Positions 1-5,625 of a stretch of DNA of 5,625 nucleotides are shown in pieces; positions within the stretch are counted from its first letter, which is position 1; the number at the start of each line of letters is the position of its first letter. A program made the translations under genes and the position numbers. Source of the DNA: Pseudomonadota bacterium (lineage in GTDB: Bacteria > Pseudomonadota > Alphaproteobacteria > Rhizobiales > Kaistiaceae). The notes under the pieces were generated by a model. It searched no databases. It had not been told where the DNA came from and saw only the letters and a program-made list of their open reading frames with translations. The stretch is taken from NCBI GenBank assembly GCA_023433185.1, contig JAEZEN010000203.1:1-5625 (forward strand). The letters are read 5' to 3'.

Positions 1-950
1 GCCGCGGCCTCGGCGTTGGTGATGACATAGGCCGCGGCCCGCGCCCGCGCCGCCTCGGGTATCTCGACCTCGCGCGTGGTGCCGAGCGCCGCGGCCACGG
101 CGTCGACCGCGGCATTGGCCGCCGGCCATTGCGGGTCGCGGAAATAGCCGCCAGCGACCGCGATCCGCAGCCCGCGGGTACCCTCTGCGATCGCGTCCAT
201 CGCTGCGACCGGCGGGCGCCGGACCTGGGCCGGGTCGGCGGGGTCGTCGCCCTGGAGCACGTCCAGCATCAGGGCGAGGTCGGTGGCGGAGCGCGCCAGC
301 GGGCCGAGATGGTCGAGGCTCCCGCAGAAGGGGTAGGTGCCGGCGCGGCTGAGCCGGCCGAAGGTGGGCTTCAGCCCGAACAGGCCGCAGAACGACGAGG
401 GGACACGGATCGAGCCGTTGGTGTCGGAGCCGAGCGAGGCGGCGACCATGCCGCTCGCCACCGCCGTGCCCGAGCCGCCCGAGGAACCGCCCGACATGTG
501 CGCGGGGTCGTGCGGATTGAGGGAGGCGCCGTCGTGGCGATTCTCGCCGGTGAAGTCGTAGGCGTATTCCCCCATGTTGAGGCCGCCGAGGAGGACGGCC
601 CCGGCCGCCTGCATCTTCGTCACCAGCGTCGCATCGGGCTCCGCCGGCGGGTCGTCGCGGTTGATCAGCGAGCCGGCGCGGGTGGCCACACCGTCGATGT
701 CGAAGAGATTCTTGACCGCATAGGGCACGCCGGCGAGGGGCAACGTCTCGCCGGCCGCCACGCGCCGGTCGACCGCATCGGCCTCGTCGAGGGCGCGCGT
801 CACGGTGAGGTCGGTGAAGGCGCCGAGGCGGGTGTCGGCGTCCGCTATCCGGTCGAGGGCGGCTTCCGTGATCGCACGGGCCGAGACGGTGCCGGCGTTC
901 ACCGCGGCGGCGATCGCGTGCGCCGGCCGGAGCAGGGTATCGCCGCTCAC
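1..950 (-). CDS. atzE: AtzE-family amidase (amidase signature enzyme), 3' end cut by the window
   Basis: This is a Ser-cisSer-Lys amidase that hydrolyses a C-N amide bond, probably in the cytoplasm. The 316 complete codons present hold the whole catalytic core: Lys80 in VPYAVKNLFD, cis-Ser156 in MSGGSSGGSG, and nucleophile Ser180 in GSDTNGSIRVPSS. The spacing fits the family (24 residues between the two serines). The segment FGLKPTFGRLSRAG followed by SLDHLGP is typical of the AtzE subgroup rather than GatA. Family members run to roughly 450-460 residues, so about the last 140 lie beyond the left edge. The start is GTG at 950, overlapping the preceding gene's stop as GTGA; no clear Shine-Dalgarno is visible, so coupling is likely. 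Characterised AtzE is a 1-carboxybiuret hydrolase needing the small subunit AtzG, and hpx-cluster homologues sit in purine/oxalurate breakdown. Family assignment is strong; the exact substrate is unknown. The symbol is given at family level. Confidence 0.92.
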   Translation of the reverse strand, partial: MSGDTLLRPAHAIAAAVNAGTVSARAITEAALDRIADADTRLGAFTDLTVTRALDEADAVDRRVAAGETLPLAGVPYAVKNLFDIDGVATRAGSLINRDDPPAEPDATLVTKMQAAGAVLLGGLNMGEYAYDFTGENRHDGASLNPHDPAHMSGGSSGGSGTAVASGMVAASLGSDTNGSIRVPSSFCGLFGLKPTFGRLSRAGTYPFCGSLDHLGPLARSATDLALMLDVLQGDDPADPAQVRRPPVAAMDAIAEGTRGLRIAVAGGYFRDPQWPAANAAVDAVAAALGTTREVEIPEAARARAAAYVITNAEAA

Positions 951-1132
951 GGCTCGAACACCGGGGCCGGCTCGATGCGGTCGTCGAGCGGGAACTCCGT
1001 GATCAGCGCCGCGATGCGGGCGGTGGCGGCAAGCGTCGCGATGACGCCCTCGTGCCATTCCGGCGCGATGGGCAGGTCCATCACGCGGGCCATGTGCTCG
1101 ACATGCGCCGCGGCATCGAAGGGTTCGGTCAT
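947..1132 (-). CDS. atzG: DUF4089 / AtzG-like small subunit of the AtzE amidase
   Basis: This 61-residue acidic protein ends in [14 protein letters not shown], preceded by a helical stretch with [11 protein letters not shown]. This is the layout of AtzG/HpxX (DUF4089) proteins, which are about 60-70 residues long and finish with a conserved PL-x(n)-E-PAP-F type tail. In the s-triazine pathway AtzG forms a complex with AtzE, resembling the role of GatC with GatA. The gene sits directly before the AtzE-family gene, which supports the same partnership here. Its ATG overlaps the stop of the upstream hydrolase as ATGA, and its TGA overlaps the GTG of the amidase gene. A GAGG lies 10 bases before the ATG. 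A longer reading in this frame extends upstream to 1825 without a stop, but that part is a frame shadow of the hydrolase gene. Assignment rests on length, tail motif and position. Confidence 0.85.
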   Translation of the reverse strand: MTEPFDAAAHVEHMARVMDLPIAPEWHEGVIATLAATARIAALITEFPLDDRIEPAPVFEP

Positions 1133-1791
1133 GCCGTTGCCGCCTCGAGTGCGGCGAGCGGTGCCGTCCAGCCGACGATGGCGCCCTGGGCCGTGATCAT
1201 GCGGAGTGCGGAGGCCTTGAACTCGGGGAAGTAGCTCTCCGTCGCGTCCTCGATCAGCAGGCAGTCGAAGCCGCGGTCGTTCGCCTCGCGCATCGTCGTC
1301 TGGACGCAGACCTCCGTCGTCACGCCGGCAAGCACCAGATGGGTTGCGCCGAGGCGCGCGAGATCGTCGCCGAGCGAGGTCGCATGGAACGCCCCCTTGC
1401 CCGGCTTGTCGATGACGATCTCGCCGTCGATCGGCGCAAGCTCGGGGACGATGCCGTGGCCCGGCTCGCCGTGGATCAGGATGCGGCCCATCGGACCCTC
1501 GTCGCCGATGCGGAGCGTCGGGTTGCCGCGCGTCCGCTTGGCCGGCGGGCAGTCGCCGAGGTCGGGACGATGGCCCTCGCGGGTGTGGATCACCGGCCAG
1601 CCCTTCGCCCGGAACAGCGCGATCAGCCGGGCGACCGTCGGGATGATCGCCTGCAGCCGCGTCGCGTCGTTGCCGAGGCTCGCGCCGAAGCCCCCGGGCT
1701 CGACGAAGTCGCGCTGCATGTCGATGACGACCAGCGCGGTATGGCCGGGCGAGAGGGGGAATGGGAAGGGGGAGGCGTCGACGCTGATCAT
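1129..1791 (-). CDS. Isochorismatase-family cysteine hydrolase, paralog 1 (amide/ureide hydrolase)
   Basis: This 220-residue protein has an isochorismatase fold. With ATG at 1791 as residue 1, the catalytic triad is Asp24 in VVIDMQRDF, Lys129 in [10 protein letters not shown] and Cys162 in [12 protein letters not shown], with the family cis-peptide turn GVTTE just before the cysteine. Gln202 sits where biuret hydrolase carries an active-site glutamine. Such enzymes cleave small amides through a thioester. It closely resembles the hydrolase at 3472-4179, but the loop after the cysteine reads ATESYFPEF instead of CCGATDPGN, which suggests another substrate. A TTG at 1809 directly follows an in-frame stop and would add six residues. 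I prefer the ATG, because GGAG (1804-1807) lies 12 bases upstream while the TTG has no visible ribosome site. The stop overlaps the next gene as ATGA. Candidate activities are biuret-, ureidoacrylate- or other ureide-type hydrolysis; none is proven. Confidence 0.92.
   Translation of the reverse strand: MISVDASPFPFPLSPGHTALVVIDMQRDFVEPGGFGASLGNDATRLQAIIPTVARLIALFRAKGWPVIHTREGHRPDLGDCPPAKRTRGNPTLRIGDEGPMGRILIHGEPGHGIVPELAPIDGEIVIDKPGKGAFHATSLGDDLARLGATHLVLAGVTTEVCVQTTMREANDRGFDCLLIEDATESYFPEFKASALRMITAQGAIVGWTAPLAALEAATA
1246..1311. repeat. Direct repeat copy A: conserved catalytic segment of the hydrolase paralogs
   Basis: These 66 bases match 3589-3654 at 62 positions (differences at 1254, 1264, 1282 and 1300). 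They encode the stretch running on from the catalytic cysteine, including [11 protein letters not shown]. This is the best-preserved DNA trace of the duplication that gave the two hydrolase genes. Confidence 0.75.
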
Positions 1792-1924
1792 GAAGCGGCC
1801 CGTCTCCAATCAGCGAGCGGCGCATGGGCGGAGCACGGTGCAGGATCCCGAATCGCCGAGAGCGCCGGACGGCGAAAGGCGGAGGTCGATCGCCGTGGAG
1901 CGAGGAAGGCTGAGGCCGTCATCA
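1792..1924 (-). other. 133-bp intergenic gap, possibly bridged by a 45-codon coupled ORF
   Basis: This is the only sizeable non-coding stretch in the window, between the ATPase stop and the second hydrolase. I find no convincing promoter, no hairpin followed by a T run, and no operator-like repeat. A short ORF at 1788-1925 fills it exactly. Its ATG (1925) shares one base with the ATPase stop as TGATG, and its TGA overlaps the hydrolase ATG as ATGA. The predicted 45 residues begin MMTASAFLAPRRSTSAF and are rich in Ala, Arg, Ser and Pro, with no family I recognise. The same frame stays open far upstream inside the ATPase gene, as expected by chance at this GC content. It could be a translation-coupling leader or simply spacer. 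Confidence 0.4.
1804..1807 (-). promoter_or_regulatory. Ribosome binding site favouring the ATG start of the 1129-1791 hydrolase
   Basis: GGAG on the minus strand lies 12 bases before the ATG at 1791. This spacing is longer than usual, so initiation may be weak or helped by coupling. The motif lies inside the 18 extra bases that a TTG start at 1809 would require, which argues for the ATG. Confidence 0.45.
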
Positions 1925-3471
<1,547 letters not shown>

Positions 3472-3475
<4 letters not shown>

Positions 3476-4179
3476 GCCAGCGCCTCCATCACCGCAACCG
3501 ATGTCGCGACGGCCCCGAACACCCCGCCCTGCATCTTCACCATGGCGATCGCGGCGCGGTGATTGCCGGGGTCGGTGGCGCCGCAACAGTCCTCGAGCAG
3601 CAGGCACTCGAAGCCGCGGTCGTTGGCCTCGCGCATCGTCGTGTGGACGCAGACGTCGGTGGTGATGCCGGCAAGGAGCAGGTTGCGGATGCCGCGGGTG
3701 CGCAGCATCAGTTCGAGGTCGGTGGCGCAGAACGAGCCCTTGCCGGGCTTGTCGATGATCGGCTCGCCGTCGATGGGCGCCAGTTCGGGGATGATCTCCC
3801 ACCCCGGCTCGCCGCGCACCAGGATGCGCCCGCACGGCCCGGGATCGCCGATCCCGGCGCCGATGCGGCGCGAGCGCCAGCGCTTGTTGTCGGGAAGGTC
3901 CGCGAGGTCGGGCCGATGGCCCTCGCGGGTATGGAACACGTGGTAGCCGCCCGCCCGGAACACGGCGAGCAGCCGCTGGATGGGGGCGATCGGCGCCCGC
4001 GTGAGCGCGATGTCGTAGCCCATCGCGTCGACATAACCGCCCTTGCCGCAGAAGTCGGTCTGCATGTCGATGACGACGAGCGCGGTGTTGGCGGGGCGGA
4101 GGTCGCCGTCATAGGGCCAGGGATAGGGGTCGGCGGCGACGGTCGTCGCGGGGGAGGCGCTGGCGAGGGCGGCGACCAT
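3472..4179 (-). CDS. Isochorismatase-family cysteine hydrolase, paralog 2 (biuret-hydrolase-like)
   Basis: This 235-residue enzyme has the triad Asp38 (VVIDMQTDF), Lys144 ([10 protein letters not shown]) and Cys177 ([12 protein letters not shown]), plus Gln217 in [10 protein letters not shown]. As I recall, Rhizobium biuret hydrolase BiuH uses Asp36, Lys142, Cys175 and Gln215. All four fall here at a constant offset of two, with no gap, so BiuH is the nearest characterised relative I can name. RutB ureidoacrylate hydrolase has the same fold with different spacing. BiuH converts biuret to allophanate and ammonia. The protein is cysteine-rich (residues 44, 116, 151, 177, 192, 198, 199). The ATG at 4179 lies 8 bases after the upstream permease stop, with GAGG (4186-4189) spaced 6 bases. 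An open frame continues upstream through the permease gene but lacks family sequence, so it is shadow. The gene lies between permease and ATPase genes, which ties the enzyme to the imported compound. Biuret itself remains unproven. Confidence 0.93.
3589..3654. repeat. Direct repeat copy B: conserved catalytic segment of the hydrolase paralogs
   Basis: Same orientation as 1246-1311, with a constant offset of 2343 bases and 62 of 66 bases identical. Several of the four differences fall at silent or conservative positions. The repeat brackets the whole ATPase gene, so recombination between the copies would remove that gene and fuse the two hydrolases. Confidence 0.75.
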
Positions 4180-4187
4180 GGCGGGCC

Positions 4188-5111
4188 TCACTTGGTGATC
4201 GACAGCTCGGCCGGGGCGCCCTTCAGGGAACGCTTCGGCGAGGTCGAGATGATCATGATGACGAGGGTGAGCACGTAGGGTGCGGCATTGAAGAAGTAGT
4301 AGCCCTGGGTGATGCCGACCGACTGCAGCGCCGGGCCGATGGCGCCGGCCGCGCCGAAGAGAAGCGCGGCGAGGAAACAGGCCAGCGGGTTCCAGCGCGC
4401 GAAGATGACGAGCGCCACGGCCATCAGCCCCTGGCCCGAGGACAGGCCCTCGCTCCAGCTTCCCGGGTAGTAGAGCGACAGGAACGCGCCGCCGACGCCG
4501 GCGAAGAAGCCGCCGATGGTGGTCGAGATGAAGCGGACCCAGTCGACCGAATAGCCCATCGCGCGTGCCGCGGGGGCCGAGTCGCCGGTCATGCGGACGA
4601 TCAGCCCGAAGCGCGTGTTCCTGAACGCCCACCACATTGCCACCGCGACCGCGATGCCGACGAGGAACAGCGGGTTCACCTGCAGCGCCTGCTCGATCTG
4701 CGGGTTGCCGGTCCACCCGGCGAGCGAGATCGAGGGCAGCCGGGGCGCCTGTGGCTGGATGTAGGCCTTGCCGAGGAAGAAGGCCAAGCCGGTGCCGAAC
4801 AGCATCAGGGCGATGCCGATGGCGATGTCGTTCACGCGGGGAAGCTTGCAGATGTATCCGTGGAGCGCGCCGAAGACGCAGCCGGAGAGGCCGGCGGCGA
4901 GCACGCCGAGCCAGGCGGAGCCGCTTTCATAGGCGACGGCGTAGCCGGCCATCGCGCCGAAGACGAGGGTGCCCTCGAGGCCGAGATTGATGCGGCCCGA
5001 CTTCTCGGTGAGGCACTCGCCGAGGCTGACGAAGAGGAACGGCGTCGACACGCGGATCGCGCCGGCGATCATCGCCAGCAGAACGATGGAAAGGCTGGAA
5101 TCGTCGGTCAT
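4188..5111 (-). CDS. ABC transporter permease, BMP/nucleoside-type (YufQ-like)
   Basis: This 307-residue inner-membrane permease has about eight hydrophobic segments, roughly at residues 8-30, 43-61, 67-86, 96-114, 146-163, 195-215, 228-260 and 275-291. Family marks are the N-terminal [18 protein letters not shown] (36-53, compare NIGLEGM in relatives) and the cytoplasmic loop [20 protein letters not shown] (168-187), the segment expected to contact the ATPase. Length fits the family (about 300). It would pair with the adjacent permease (5108-5625) as the two membrane subunits of one importer. The ATG overlaps that permease's stop as ATGA, and AAGG (5119-5122) lies 7 bases upstream. The stop is followed after 8 bases by the hydrolase gene. 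The much longer open frame up to 5543 is shadow. Substrates in this family include nucleosides; the presence of ureide hydrolases here makes a purine- or urea-related compound more likely by inference. Confidence 0.93.
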   Translation of the reverse strand: MTDDSSLSIVLLAMIAGAIRVSTPFLFVSLGECLTEKSGRINLGLEGTLVFGAMAGYAVAYESGSAWLGVLAAGLSGCVFGALHGYICKLPRVNDIAIGIALMLFGTGLAFFLGKAYIQPQAPRLPSISLAGWTGNPQIEQALQVNPLFLVGIAVAVAMWWAFRNTRFGLIVRMTGDSAPAARAMGYSVDWVRFISTTIGGFFAGVGGAFLSLYYPGSWSEGLSSGQGLMAVALVIFARWNPLACFLAALLFGAAGAIGPALQSVGITQGYYFFNAAPYVLTLVIMIISTSPKRSLKGAPAELSITK

Positions 5112-5625
5112 CTGCCGGCCTTCGGGTTGAAGAAGGAGAAGCGCCCGTAGAGGGTCTCGCTGACGAGGAGGACGACGAACATCAGGCCCTGGAGCACCTG
5201 GACCGTGGCGTCCGGCATCTCCATGCGGCGCTGGACGAGGCCGCCGGCCGCGTCGATGCCGCCGAGGAAGATCGCGACGGGGATGATGGCGAGCGGATTC
5301 TGGCGGGCAAGGAAGGCGACGAGAATGCCGGTGAAGCCGTAGCCGGCGGCGAGCGAGGCATTCGCCCGGCCCTGGATCGCGGCGACCTCGAAGTAGCCGG
5401 CGAGGCCGGCGCAGGCGCCCGCCAGCACGCAGGCGATGACGATGAGCTTGCCGACCGGCAGGCCCTGGGCCCGCGCGGCCCGCACGTTCCCGCCGGTGAT
5501 GCGCGCCGCGAAGCCGAACTTGGTGCGGTTCATGAGCACCCACACGAGGATGGCGAGCACGACCCCGACGGCGAGGCCCCAGTGGATGTCGGTGCCGGGG
5601 ATGGTCCCGACCATGTTCTCAGGCC
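5108..5625 (-). CDS. ABC transporter permease, BMP/nucleoside-type (YufP-like), 5' end cut by the window
   Basis: These are the C-terminal 171 residues of a membrane permease whose start lies beyond the right edge. The frame is open to position 5625, so the internal Met at 5614 is not the start. Visible segments are a hydrophobic helix GLAVGVVLAILVWVLM (about 16-31 of the fragment), then the cytoplasmic ATPase-facing loop TKFGFAARITGGNVRAARAQ, then further helices around VIACVLAGACAGLAGYF, ILVAFLARQNPLAIIPVAIF and VLQGLMFVVLLVSETLY. The loop with GGNVRAARAQG and the PLAIIPVAIFLGGI region match the larger permease of BMP-type importers (usually about 350 residues), so roughly half is missing. 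It precedes and overlaps the second permease gene by ATGA, making a paired membrane channel. The substrate-binding lipoprotein normally belonging to such systems is not seen in the window. Confidence 0.9.
   Translation of the reverse strand, partial: PENMVGTIPGTDIHWGLAVGVVLAILVWVLMNRTKFGFAARITGGNVRAARAQGLPVGKLIVIACVLAGACAGLAGYFEVAAIQGRANASLAAGYGFTGILVAFLARQNPLAIIPVAIFLGGIDAAGGLVQRRMEMPDATVQVLQGLMFVVLLVSETLYGRFSFFNPKAGR

Noticed and set aside
1..950. Aspartyl/glutamyl-tRNA amidotransferase subunit A (GatA) as the identity of the amidase
   Set aside because: The AtzG-like neighbour, the FGLKPTFGRLSRAG and SLDHLGP wording and the catabolic operon context fit the AtzE family better. GatA shares only the general amidase signature.
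129..1196. A 355-codon plus-strand open frame opposite the amidase and AtzG-like genes
   Set aside because: It is low-complexity Gly/Arg/Ala/Val-rich sequence without motifs, while the opposite strand carries intact amidase catalytic motifs.
947..1825. A 292-residue fusion reading ending in the AtzG-like protein
   Set aside because: Only the last 61 residues resemble a family; the upstream part is Arg/Pro-rich shadow of the hydrolase in another frame, and an ATGA overlap marks the true start.
1792..1924. A possible intrinsic terminator or internal promoter in the gap
   Set aside because: Short inverted matches such as GCAC/GTGC are present, but there is no stable GC stem followed by a T run and no recognisable -35/-10 pair.

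Overview
This window is very GC-rich, tightly packed, and coded entirely on the minus strand. Read right to left in the direction of transcription, it is one operon-like run of seven genes, with both outer genes cut by the window edges. Base composition, codon choice and ATGA-type gene overlaps suggest a high-GC proteobacterium. An alphaproteobacterium of the rhizobial or soil type is my best inference, but no RNA gene or other marker fixes the taxon.

Layout in transcription order: (1) the C-terminal part of an inner-membrane ABC permease (5108-5625); (2) a second permease (4188-5111); (3) an isochorismatase-fold cysteine hydrolase resembling biuret hydrolase (3472-4179); (4) a double-domain ABC ATPase of the BMP/nucleoside-uptake type (1925-3475); (5) a 133-bp gap, the only real one in the window; (6) a second, paralogous cysteine hydrolase (1129-1791); (7) a 61-residue DUF4089/AtzG-like protein (947-1132); (8) an AtzE-family amidase-signature enzyme, N-terminal 316 residues only (1-950). 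Four junctions are 4-base start/stop overlaps (ATGA or GTGA) and one has an 8-base spacer, so translational coupling is likely through most of the run.

The genes read as an import-and-degrade module. A BMP-type ABC importer brings in a small nitrogen-rich compound, two cysteine hydrolases cleave C-N amide/ureide bonds, and the AtzG/AtzE pair removes a further amide nitrogen. Known relatives of the enzymes act on biuret and 1-carboxybiuret (s-triazine/cyanuric acid catabolism), on ureidoacrylate (Rut pyrimidine pathway), or lie in the hpx purine/oxalurate cluster. The substrate here is therefore probably a ureide-like compound, but the sequence does not identify it. The substrate-binding protein expected for such an importer is not in the window and would lie to the right or elsewhere.

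The most noteworthy points are the interleaving of a hydrolase gene between the permease and ATPase genes, the two diverged hydrolase paralogs in one operon, and a 45-codon ORF that exactly bridges the gap before the second hydrolase. I see no RNA genes, insertion sequences, CRISPR arrays, convincing terminators or recognisable promoters.
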